Under the pieces are notes generated by a model, which was not told the DNA's origin, ran no database searches, and saw only the letters and a list, made by a program, of their open reading frames with translations. Made by a program: the position numbers and the translations under genes. A DNA stretch of 13,867 nucleotides from JAAFKA01 sp043748455 (GTDB taxonomy: Bacteria > Bacteroidota > Bacteroidia > Cytophagales > Thermoflexibacteraceae), in the NCBI GenBank assembly GCA_043748455.1, contig JAYTNF010000282.1:1-13867 (forward strand). Reading direction: 5' to 3'. Each line of letters opens with the position of its first letter. The stretch's first letter is position 1. Below, piece by piece: positions 7,111 to 13,867 of the stretch.

Positions 7111-9024
7111 TTAAATAACTTGTTGCAGTCTTATAAAGAAAGTTGTGCCTTGATTAATTGCACTTTCTACTGTTATTTTCCCACCCATTGCCTCTACTTG
7201 TGTTTTTACCATAAATAAACCTAAGCCTTTGCCCGCAGTATGTGTATGAAACCGTTTGTAAAGGCTAAAAATATTATCTTTTTGAGTGAGTAAATCTATA
7301 CCTAAACCGTTATCTTTTATAGTAATAATAATTTTATCTTCTATGATCTTAGAACTTATGGCAATGTTTAAGGTTTTATCAAAGGCTCTATATTTGATAG
7401 CATTGCTGATTAAGTTATAGAAAATACTTTGCAAATATGGCTTTACTCCAAAAACTTCTGTTACTTCTAAATCATAATCAATTATTGCATGGCATTCTTC
7501 TATTTGATTTTTTAGCGTATTTGTGGCTTCTTCTGCAATATTTGACAGCAATAGTTTTTCCATTTGCTTACTAAAAGGGCGACGAACATCTAAAATATCA
7601 TTCAAATCTTTAATTACAGTATCTAAGCCAATTGCAGCTTGATTGAGCATGCTTAGGTATGATTCTTGTTCAACTTTATCCGCAGTAGTTAAATCCATTA
7701 CATGAATAATACCTAAAATATTGGCTACATAAGAACGAATATTATGAGATACAATGTAAGAAAACTGTCTCAAATCATTATTTTGTTGAGTTAAATCTTC
7801 TGTAAGTTTGTACTGTTTTTCCGCATATTCTCTAAGCTGTTGCTCGGTAATTTTTCGGGCTGTAACATCATTTTCAACGGCAAAATATTTATCTATTTTG
7901 CCGTTTTCGTCAAAAATAGGTGTAATATTTAATTCTACCCAATATTTTTTTCCATTTTTAGTATAGTTGAGAATTTCTTGTTTAAAAGGCTTTTGGCTTT
8001 TCAAACCTTCTGAAATTGCTAAAATATCTTTTAAGCTTGTTTCTTGTCCTTGCAAAAATTTAGGATTTTTACCAATACTTTCCTCAAAGCTATAACCTGT
8101 AACTTTTACAAAAGCCTCATTAACCCATTCTATCTTTCTATTTTTTTTCGTAATAATAATTACATTTTCAGTTTTACTTGCCACCAACGACAATTTTTTA
8201 ACTTCTGCCTCTTGCTGTTTACGTAATGTAATATCTCTAACTGTACCTACATAACCTATTTTTTTGTTATGCTTGTCATAAAGCCTTGTTGTTACAACTT
8301 CTGTCCAAAAAGTAGTACCATCTTTGCGTATCGGCTCCACTTCCAAAGTGCTAACAAAAGATTGGGTCATATCTGGATTTTTAGATTCAAAATCTAATCT
8401 CTCTTGATGACTTTTCATAGCTAAATCAATAGAAGTAGGCACAAGATGGTTTTTTAGCTCTAATTGCATAAACTCTTCAGGTGTATAACCATACATACGC
8501 AACGCAGAAGGTGAAACAAAGGTAAATTTTATATTTTCATCTGTTGTAAAAATTACATCATGTATATTATCTGCTAATAATTTATAGTTATTTTGAGATT
8601 CAATTAATTGATTAGTTTGCACTTTTTTTTCTGTAATATCTGTAACACTCATTACTTTAAACCTTTGTCCATTATCTTGGACAAATAAAGTGGCTTGCAC
8701 ATAAATATCAATTAATTCTTCTGTTTTTCGGACAACAGTCCACTCATGAGACATTCGCCCCCCTGTTTCTATAAAATTTTTATGGGAGTTTATTGCAAAA
8801 CTATGTTGATATTCTAAAACGGTTATTGTAAAATGCTTACCAATAAGTTCTTCATTTGTATAACCATAAATTTGGCAATATTCTCGATTTACTTTAACAA
8901 AATTACCATTTTCGTCAAGCACAGCAATACCAACAGCCACGGCATCAAAAACTGAGGCTAATAATTGCTCTGAACTTTGTAATTTTGTTGTTAGTTCCTG
9001 AATAATATTAGGGTTAGTTTCCAT
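7111..9024 (-). CDS. Cytoplasmic sensor histidine kinase, PAS-PAS-PAS-HisKA-HATPase
   Basis: I chose the ATG at 9024 (637 residues, METNPN...); the frame also offers a TTG at 9057, 11 codons earlier, which is less likely. No membrane segment or signal peptide is visible, so a cytoplasmic sensor is expected. Three PAS domains lie at about 20-135, 144-269 and 276-390. The phosphoacceptor box is FSYIVSHNIRSY with H427. The ATPase domain follows, with an N box NLISNAIKY (537-545), G1 DNGLGID (571-577) and G2 GKGLGLFMV (598-606). No receiver domain and no adjacent response regulator are present, so it is an orphan kinase. The third PAS is LOV-like (GKNPKFLQG) but has Pro at 321 where photoactive LOV domains have Cys, so flavin photochemistry is not expected. 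Input signal and partner are unknown. A hairpin separates it from accC upstream. Confidence 0.9.
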   Translation of the reverse strand: METNPNIIQELTTKLQSSEQLLASVFDAVAVGIAVLDENGNFVKVNREYCQIYGYTNEELIGKHFTITVLEYQHSFAINSHKNFIETGGRMSHEWTVVRKTEELIDIYVQATLFVQDNGQRFKVMSVTDITEKKVQTNQLIESQNNYKLLADNIHDVIFTTDENIKFTFVSPSALRMYGYTPEEFMQLELKNHLVPTSIDLAMKSHQERLDFESKNPDMTQSFVSTLEVEPIRKDGTTFWTEVVTTRLYDKHNKKIGYVGTVRDITLRKQQEAEVKKLSLVASKTENVIIITKKNRKIEWVNEAFVKVTGYSFEESIGKNPKFLQGQETSLKDILAISEGLKSQKPFKQEILNYTKNGKKYWVELNITPIFDENGKIDKYFAVENDVTARKITEQQLREYAEKQYKLTEDLTQQNNDLRQFSYIVSHNIRSYVANILGIIHVMDLTTADKVEQESYLSMLNQAAIGLDTVIKDLNDILDVRRPFSKQMEKLLLSNIAEEATNTLKNQIEECHAIIDYDLEVTEVFGVKPYLQSIFYNLISNAIKYRAFDKTLNIAISSKIIEDKIIITIKDNGLGIDLLTQKDNIFSLYKRFHTHTAGKGLGLFMVKTQVEAMGGKITVESAINQGTTFFIRLQQVI

Positions 9025-9068
9025 GTTTTGAAGTGATATTGATAATTGATTCTGCAATGTATTGAAAT

Positions 9069-9116
9069 ATTGTTTCAGTTATGTAAAAATGACATTTTTT
9101 ACACAACTGAAACAAT
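9069..9116. terminator. Terminator-like hairpin between accC and the kinase gene
   Basis: Arms 9069-9089 and 9096-9116 pair at 20 of 21 positions (attgtttcagttatgtaaaaa facing its complement) with a 6-nt loop. It follows the minus-strand accC stop by 11 nt and precedes the kinase start. No strong T-run follows on the minus strand, so it may attenuate rather than fully stop transcription. Confidence 0.6.
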
Positions 9117-9127
9117 TTATTTATATT

Positions 9128-10471
9128 TTACAATCCTGTCATATCAAAAGTATCTAAAAATTTTGTCGTGAAATTTCCTGCCCTAAAATTAGGGTCGTCC
9201 ATGAGTCTAATATGGAATGGAATTGTTGTTTTGATACCTTCAATCACAAATTCTTGCAAAGCACGTTTCATTCTCACAATAACTTCTTCTCGTGTTTGCC
9301 CTGAAACAATCAATTTGGCAATCATTGAATCATAATTTGGAGGAATGGTATAACCTGCATAAATGTGCGAATCTACTCTTACACCTCTGCCCCCAGGTAT
9401 GTGTAAATTGGTAATTTTCCCTGGCGAAGGTCTAAAATCTTTGCTTACATCTTCGGCATTAATTCGGCATTCCATAGCATGAAGTTGTGGATAATAATTT
9501 CTGCCTGAAATTTCGCCACCTGATGCCACCTTAATTTGTTCTTTAATGAGGTCAAAATCTGTAACTTCTTCTGTAATTGGGTGTTCTACCTGAATACGGG
9601 TATTCATTTCCATAAAAAAGAAATTTCCATATTTATCTACCAAAAATTCAATAGTTCCAGCACCTTCATAACCAATAGACGAGGCTCCGAGAATGGCAGC
9701 TTTGCCCATTTTATCACGCAACTCTTGGGTAATAATTGGTGATGGAGTTTCTTCTACAAGTTTTTGGTGGCGGCGTTGAATAGAACAATCTCTTTCAGAA
9801 AGGTGACAAACTTTCCCATGTTGGTCGCCGATAATTTGGATTTCTACATGGCGTGGCTCTTCGACAAATTTTTCGAGATACATACCATCATTCCCAAAAG
9901 ATGCTGTTGCTTCACGGCGAGCATCGTCCCATGCTTTCTCAAAACCTGCGTCATCATAAATTATACGCATGCCTTTCCCACCACCGCCAGCAGTTGCTTT
10001 GATAATGACAGGATAGCCCACACCTTTTGCCAAAGTTCTACCTTCTTCCAAACTTGTCAATAGCCCATCAGAACCTGGAATTGTTGGAACTCCTGCTTTT
10101 TTCATCGTGTCTTTTGCAGAGGCTTTGTCTCCCATGGCATTAATCATTTCGGGACTTGCACCAATAAATTTAATATTATAATCTTGGCAAACCTGTGAAA
10201 AGGTAGCATTTTCAGACAAAAAACCATAACCTGGGTGAATAGCATCTGCATTAGTTATTTCTGCGGCTGCAATTAAGCGTTGAATATTTAGGTATGATTC
10301 CTTGCTTGGGGCAGGTCCAATACAAACAGCTTCATCTGCAAATCTTACGTGCAAACTGTCTTTATCTGCTTTTGAATAGACTGCTACCGTTTTTATGCCC
10401 ATTTCTTTACATGTACGAATAATACGCAAGGCTATTTCGCCTCTGTTGGCTATTAATATTTTTTTAAACAC
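9128..10471 (-). CDS. accC: Biotin carboxylase subunit of acetyl-CoA carboxylase
   Basis: It carboxylates biotin on the carrier protein AccB using ATP and bicarbonate, the first step of malonyl-CoA formation for fatty acid synthesis. At 447 residues it is the size of the stand-alone bacterial subunit (E. coli AccC has 449). Visible features are the N-terminal ANRGEIALR (8-16), HPGYGFLSEN (79-88), K116, the Gly-rich ATP-grasp loop AGGGGKGM (161-168), the RDCSIQRRHQK stretch (227-237), and the catalytic MEMNTRIQVEHP (287-298: E288, N290, R292, E296). Numbering is within one residue of E. coli. The start is GTG at 10471; an in-frame stop lies just upstream and no ATG is available. accB, often adjacent in bacteria, is absent here. 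A carboxylase subunit for another acyl-CoA or for pyruvate cannot be excluded from sequence alone. Confidence 0.92.
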   Translation of the reverse strand: MFKKILIANRGEIALRIIRTCKEMGIKTVAVYSKADKDSLHVRFADEAVCIGPAPSKESYLNIQRLIAAAEITNADAIHPGYGFLSENATFSQVCQDYNIKFIGASPEMINAMGDKASAKDTMKKAGVPTIPGSDGLLTSLEEGRTLAKGVGYPVIIKATAGGGGKGMRIIYDDAGFEKAWDDARREATASFGNDGMYLEKFVEEPRHVEIQIIGDQHGKVCHLSERDCSIQRRHQKLVEETPSPIITQELRDKMGKAAILGASSIGYEGAGTIEFLVDKYGNFFFMEMNTRIQVEHPITEEVTDFDLIKEQIKVASGGEISGRNYYPQLHAMECRINAEDVSKDFRPSPGKITNLHIPGGRGVRVDSHIYAGYTIPPNYDSMIAKLIVSGQTREEVIVRMKRALQEFVIEGIKTTIPFHIRLMDDPNFRAGNFTTKFLDTFDMTGL

Positions 10472-10518
10472 GTTGCTATTTGGTTAAAGATTCGTTAAAG
10501 GTTTTATATTTCTTAGGG

Positions 10519-10550
10519 CAAATATATTATTCTTATGTAGTTTTTGCAAA
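10519..10550 (-). promoter_or_regulatory. Candidate Bacteroidota-type promoter for accC
   Basis: On the minus strand, TATATTTG (10519-10526) is an exact TAnnTTTG match, and TTTG at 10547-10550 lies 20 nt upstream. Transcription would start near 10512, giving a leader of about 40 nt before the GTG start of accC. Confidence 0.5.
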
Positions 10551-10591
10551 AAAATACGAGTTTTTACAAAAACTATCTGAATTTTAATCAT

Positions 10592-10615
10592 AAAAAAACC
10601 TCTCAAAATGAGAGG
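10592..10615 (-). terminator. Intrinsic terminator after the amidase gene
   Basis: On the minus strand, GCCTCTC-attt-GAGAGG forms a compact stem followed directly by seven T. It sits 27 nt beyond the amidase stop. This is a textbook rho-independent terminator and separates the amidase from accC. Confidence 0.85.
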
Positions 10616-10641
10616 CTGAAATTTGCTAAAAAATATAATTT

Positions 10642-11421
10642 TTAATATTTTTCAAATTCTGTTTTATAATCTCTAAAAGCCTTATATAATTCATAAGAAA
10701 TATGAGCTTGACCTTTACTACCATTTAAGAAAGATTCCTCAGTTGAGTTTGTCAAAAATCCAACTTCTACCAATACACTTGCCATAGATACTTGTTGCAA
10801 AACTAGAAAATTGGCTTGTTTTACGCCTCTACTGTGTCTTAGCAACTTGTTTTTAAAATGATTTTCTATGTGATTTGCCATAATTGTACTACTTTTATGA
10901 TAAGTATTTTGATAATTTAGCATCAAGATATGCGAAGCAGCATCATTAGGGTCAAAGCCTTTGTAATGTTCTTGATAGCCTGATTCCTTCAAAATTGACG
11001 CATTTTCACGTTTTGCAACGTCTAAGTTTTCGTCAGCAGAGTTTAAACCCATAACATAGGTTTCTGTTCCAAACATATCAGGTGTAGTTGCAGCATTTGC
11101 ATGAATAGAGATAAACAAATCACTATGTTCTTTATTAGCTAATCTTGCTCTTTCTCTTAATTCAATAAATTCATCTCTTGTACGTGTGTAAATAACATTT
11201 ACATCTTTCATGTGTGCTCTTATATTTGCACCAAATCCGTATGCTATTGCCATGGCTACATCCTTTTCCATACAATTTTTGCCAACGCAGCCTGGGTCTT
11301 TGCCTCCATGTCCTGGGTCAATAACTACATTGCGTATTTTGTTAGTTTTTAAATTTACACTGGTAAAAGAGGTTAGCCAGATTCCAATTACAGCAAGAAA
11401 AATGAATAATAATTTTGTCAT
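10642..11421 (-). CDS. Secreted N-acetylmuramoyl-L-alanine amidase (Amidase_3 family)
   Basis: This zinc enzyme cleaves the bond between N-acetylmuramate and L-alanine in peptidoglycan, working in the periplasm in cell separation or wall turnover. The 259 residues begin with a signal peptide (hydrophobic core about 4-18, no lipobox). The catalytic domain starts near 30. The expected metal and catalytic residues are present: H38 in IDPGHGG, E52 in MEKD, H107 in SIHANA, and E219 in LVEVGFLTN. An insertion of about 45 residues between the second histidine region and the C-terminal part (about 125-170) is common in Bacteroidota homologues. There are no LysM, SH3 or other binding domains. The start is an ATG. 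The gene is monocistronic, with its own terminator downstream and a divergent gene upstream. AmiC-like division amidase is a reasonable inference; a specific symbol is not assigned. Confidence 0.9.
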   Translation of the reverse strand: MTKLLFIFLAVIGIWLTSFTSVNLKTNKIRNVVIDPGHGGKDPGCVGKNCMEKDVAMAIAYGFGANIRAHMKDVNVIYTRTRDEFIELRERARLANKEHSDLFISIHANAATTPDMFGTETYVMGLNSADENLDVAKRENASILKESGYQEHYKGFDPNDAASHILMLNYQNTYHKSSTIMANHIENHFKNKLLRHSRGVKQANFLVLQQVSMASVLVEVGFLTNSTEESFLNGSKGQAHISYELYKAFRDYKTEFEKY

Positions 11422-11613
11422 GTTGGTTGCTTAATGATTTAGTTGTAAGAAAATATATAGAAGTTGTTGGAGTATTTTAATGGGGGCAATTAATTAGTTG
11501 TAAATATATTACATATTTTGATAATTTCATAGATAAAGTGTTAAAATATAATAAATTTGCTAAAAATACTTAAAATGTTATACATTTAATAGTCAAATCA
11601 TTATAAATATTTT
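11422..11613. promoter_or_regulatory. Divergent promoter region, amidase and NadR-like kinase
   Basis: This 192-nt AT-rich spacer must carry promoters for both divergent genes. For the plus strand, TAAATTTG at 11552-11559 matches the -7 consensus, about 55 nt before the ATG, but a correctly spaced -33 box is not evident. No convincing box was found for the amidase. Confidence 0.3.
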
Positions 11614-12183
11614 ATGAAAGTCGTTTTTTTTGGCTCCGAATCAAGTGGCAAAACAACATTATGTTTAGAGATTGCCAAATATTTTTCTGTACCTTCATGC
11701 CCAGAATATGTAAGAGAATATCTCAAGCTAAGAAATTTAGCAGAAAATCGTCAAGGAATTATATCTGTTTATGACGATATTGAACCTATGTCAATTGGGC
11801 AAGCTGCTTTGGAGGCAAGTTTTGAAAAATATTTTTCAAATCAAGAGATTTCATCAAAACAAATAACAAAATTATTACTATATGATACAAACATAGAAAC
11901 AAATTGGATTTATAGCAACTATTATTTCCAAAAAACACCAAAAATTTTAGACATGTTAGTAACACAAAAGCAATATGATTTGTATTTGTTGTTATGTCCT
12001 GATATTGCTTGGATTGATGATGGATTGAGAGATAGCCCTGATAATAGAATGGAAATGCACAACCTTTTTAAAAATTATCTTATTGACAATCACAGAAATT
12101 TTGTAGAAATTTCGGGAAATTATGAAAATCGTTTTCAGCAGGCTTTATGTGAAATAGGTAAATTATGTGATGAGTCATTCTGA
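11614..12183 (+). CDS. NadR-type P-loop kinase, possible nicotinamide riboside kinase
   Basis: The 189-residue protein has a Walker A motif GSESSGKTT (7-15) at the extreme N-terminus. The following CPEYVREYL (29-37) and the late WIDDGLRDS stretch are typical of the kinase domain found at the C-terminus of NadR (AAA_28 family). Those enzymes phosphorylate nicotinamide riboside to NMN in NAD salvage. The adenylyltransferase and DNA-binding parts of full-length NadR are absent, so this is a stand-alone kinase domain. No pnuC transporter or other NAD gene is adjacent, so the substrate is inferred from family resemblance. No signal peptide or membrane segment is visible. It is convergent with the subtilase gene and divergent from the amidase. 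Confidence 0.7.
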   Translation: MKVVFFGSESSGKTTLCLEIAKYFSVPSCPEYVREYLKLRNLAENRQGIISVYDDIEPMSIGQAALEASFEKYFSNQEISSKQITKLLLYDTNIETNWIYSNYYFQKTPKILDMLVTQKQYDLYLLLCPDIAWIDDGLRDSPDNRMEMHNLFKNYLIDNHRNFVEISGNYENRFQQALCEIGKLCDESF

Positions 12184-12233
12184 GCAAATTTAGTGCAATA
12201 TTCCGCAAAAGTCTAATAAAATTAAGGTTTTAA

Positions 12234-12284
12234 AAATGTCTTATAGTTTGTCATCTTGTGTAAGATGACATTTATAAGACATTT
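12234..12284. terminator. Bidirectional terminator between convergent genes
   Basis: Arms 12234-12257 and 12262-12284 pair over about 23 positions with a single bulge and a 4-nt loop (gtgt). Weaker complementarity continues outside (agtctaata near 12210 against taataagact near 12300; tagtgcaa against ttgcacta). It lies between the plus-strand kinase stop and the minus-strand protease stop. Confidence 0.8.
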
Positions 12285-12304
12285 AAAAACTAATAAGACT
12301 AACC

Positions 12305-13867
12305 CTAATTTTGCACTATTTTTATGCTTTGTCTATAAATAGGCAGCCCATCTTCAAGCACATGAACATAATAAAAACCTGTTTGTAAGTTTTTCGTTTC
12401 AATTTTAGCTGATAAATCACTCAAAAGACCCATTTTTATCTTTTCTCCTTGTGCATTAAATAACTGATAACTAAAAACTGTACCAGGTTTTATTCGGCAG
12501 ATAGCAATCGGAAGATATACATTAGGAAGAAGTTTATCTGCTACATCAATGTTTAAAACATCTGATACAGGATTAGGAAACACTTGAATAACCCTACAAC
12601 TACCTCCATAACAGTCAATACCTGTAACACTAATTATCTGCTCCCAAACACAACCATTCAAAGCATGGGCTTTGAGTTTCAAATATTTTTCCTCTTGTTG
12701 ATAAATAAGAATTCTAATTGAAGTGCCTGTGCTGTTGAGGCTTTGCACTTCTATACCAGGCGAAATACCACTTTCCCATGTATAGTGTGTGATACCTGGC
12801 GATAATGGATAATAATGGTCTGATGTACCTAATCCTACGCAAGCATATAAAGGTATAACATATATTTGAGGGCGAATGGCTAAATAAAGTTCTCTGGTAC
12901 TTTTTAAGCCACAACCACCACTATTTTCTCCAAAAGTTAAAGAAACATTTATAGAACCCACCACATTAGGTGCTACTTTTACTTGTAAAGGATTATCTGT
13001 AAGAGAGCCAAGTGGAATTAAAGAAGAAGGTAAATTCCATAAAATACTCTGTCCTTGTAAATCTGGGGCAGCTAAAGTAATCTCACTATCAGGACAAATA
13101 TCAGTAGTGCCACCTGCCACCTGTATTAAATTATTAAGCCAACTCGAAAAATTTACGCCACTTGGCACGCCAAACCTACGTCCCATAGCTCTCATGACTG
13201 CTTCATTTGCATTTGCCCTACCATGTCCATATTGGTTATCTCTACCTACGGGACCCATATCTACTGCTGTTTCTTGAATAATTTGCAATACTTGTGCCTC
13301 TGTCAAATTTGGGTTTGCCTGCAAAACCAAACTTGCAATGGCTGCCACTTGTGGGGCTGCTGCCGAAGTACCTCTAAAAGTGTTAATATAATTAGGGTCT
13401 TTAAGTTCTTTATTCGTACCAGTATTATAACCGAATTCTCCCATACAGTCTGTAGTAGCAACTTCATCGGCAAATGCCATAACGTCTAATTCGAGTCCTG
13501 CTAAACTTAATCCAAATAAATCTCCATTGCGAAGCAAGCCACCTACCGTTACAACACCCGGCTGATTGCCAGGAAATAAAATAGCGTCACTTAATAGCCT
13601 TCTATTACCTGTGGAGAAAACAACAGAACATCCTTTGCCCTTTCTACCTTCTCTACGAGCTACTTGAATCGCATCTATAACATCTTGTGTCGGACTAAAA
13701 AGTTCCCATGAATTAGATATGACATCAATATTTCCCTCCTCTGCTGCCCAAAAAAATGCTTTGGCAATATGAAAAGTGCTAACTAATACGTTATTCTCCC
13801 ATATATTGATGGGTACTAAGGTAACATTTGGGTTAATGCCTTTGATACCTATGGTGTTATGTTGAGC
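12305..13867 (-). CDS. Secreted S8 subtilisin-like serine protease with T9SS sorting domain, 5' truncated by window
   Basis: The frame stays open to the window edge, giving 520 visible residues; the TTG at 13537 that could pass as a start is internal. Residues 1-23 (GIKGINPNVTLVPINIW at 7-23) are the strand after the catalytic-His region, so the Asp and His of the triad are outside the window. VISNSWE (49-55), the oxyanion-hole region FSTGN (N88), and the catalytic serine motif GTSAAAPQVAAIASL (S168) are present. About 200 residues of Ig-like or beta-rich sequence follow. The last 95 residues are a type A sorting domain: VFPNPVSDVL, then LQTGFYYVHV and a basic-hydrophobic end. The protein should therefore cross the outer membrane by the type IX system and be released or anchored at the surface. 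The function is presumably extracellular proteolysis; the substrate is unknown. Confidence 0.9.
   Translation of the reverse strand, partial: AQHNTIGIKGINPNVTLVPINIWENNVLVSTFHIAKAFFWAAEEGNIDVISNSWELFSPTQDVIDAIQVARREGRKGKGCSVVFSTGNRRLLSDAILFPGNQPGVVTVGGLLRNGDLFGLSLAGLELDVMAFADEVATTDCMGEFGYNTGTNKELKDPNYINTFRGTSAAAPQVAAIASLVLQANPNLTEAQVLQIIQETAVDMGPVGRDNQYGHGRANANEAVMRAMGRRFGVPSGVNFSSWLNNLIQVAGGTTDICPDSEITLAAPDLQGQSILWNLPSSLIPLGSLTDNPLQVKVAPNVVGSINVSLTFGENSGGCGLKSTRELYLAIRPQIYVIPLYACVGLGTSDHYYPLSPGITHYTWESGISPGIEVQSLNSTGTSIRILIYQQEEKYLKLKAHALNGCVWEQIISVTGIDCYGGSCRVIQVFPNPVSDVLNIDVADKLLPNVYLPIAICRIKPGTVFSYQLFNAQGEKIKMGLLSDLSAKIETKNLQTGFYYVHVLEDGLPIYRQSIKIVQN

Noticed and set aside
6961..7218. 85-codon plus-strand ORF downstream of the histidine kinase
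   Set aside because: It runs antisense into the conserved ATPase end of the kinase, has a Cys/Phe/Leu-heavy composition typical of reverse-strand reading, and no promoter or family resemblance.
9025..9057. TTG start for the histidine kinase, adding 11 residues
   Set aside because: An ATG at 9024 gives a normal start before the first PAS domain; the added residues are not conserved-looking and TTG starts are rarer.
13535..13537. TTG as the start of the subtilase
   Set aside because: The same frame upstream encodes clear S8 sequence, including the oxyanion-hole region, to the window edge, so the gene is simply truncated by the window.

Overview
This window is low-GC DNA, apparently from a member of the Bacteroidota, possibly a Cytophagales-like bacterium (the lineage is inferred). 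Four things point there: a secreted subtilase with a C-terminal type IX secretion (T9SS) sorting domain, the lack of Shine-Dalgarno sites before genes, several matches to the Bacteroidota promoter form (TTTG about 20 nt upstream of TAnnTTTG), and the gene content. Protein families were recognised by reading motifs only; no database search was run.

Left part (1-4900, plus strand). The window opens inside the C-terminal part of a large FAD/Fe-S oxidoreductase of the glycolate/D-lactate oxidase type. A strong terminator hairpin follows, then an 1133-residue single-polypeptide restriction-modification (RM) enzyme (PD-(D/E)XK nuclease, N6-adenine methyltransferase, type ISP-like C-terminal domain, no helicase) and a 121-residue gene of unknown function. 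After these lies a scar: the last 21 codons of a second, diverged RM gene, directly followed by a 65/69-identical copy of the 3' end of the Fe-S gene. The RM block is therefore bracketed by a direct repeat, which looks like insertion with target duplication. Both large genes carry GC-rich palindromic elements that are translated in frame (1-34, 1353-1379, 3531-3613, 3776-3838).

Right part (4895-13867). On the minus strand lie a secreted protein with about five OmpL47-type Ig-like repeats, a cytoplasmic PAS-PAS-PAS histidine kinase whose third PAS is LOV-like but lacks the photoactive cysteine, the biotin carboxylase AccC (GTG start, no accB beside it), and a periplasmic N-acetylmuramoyl-L-alanine amidase. 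A small NadR-type P-loop kinase (possible nicotinamide riboside kinase) is on the plus strand. The window ends inside a minus-strand secreted S8 subtilisin-like protease. These genes look independent: most are separated by long, near-perfect inverted-repeat terminators, and I see no shared pathway.

The items most worth a second look are the in-frame palindromic elements and the RM insertion scar. I found no CRISPR array, tRNA, rRNA or transposase gene. The only gene-free stretch over 300 nt is 6665-7110, which holds a likely promoter and an imperfect fold-back sequence.
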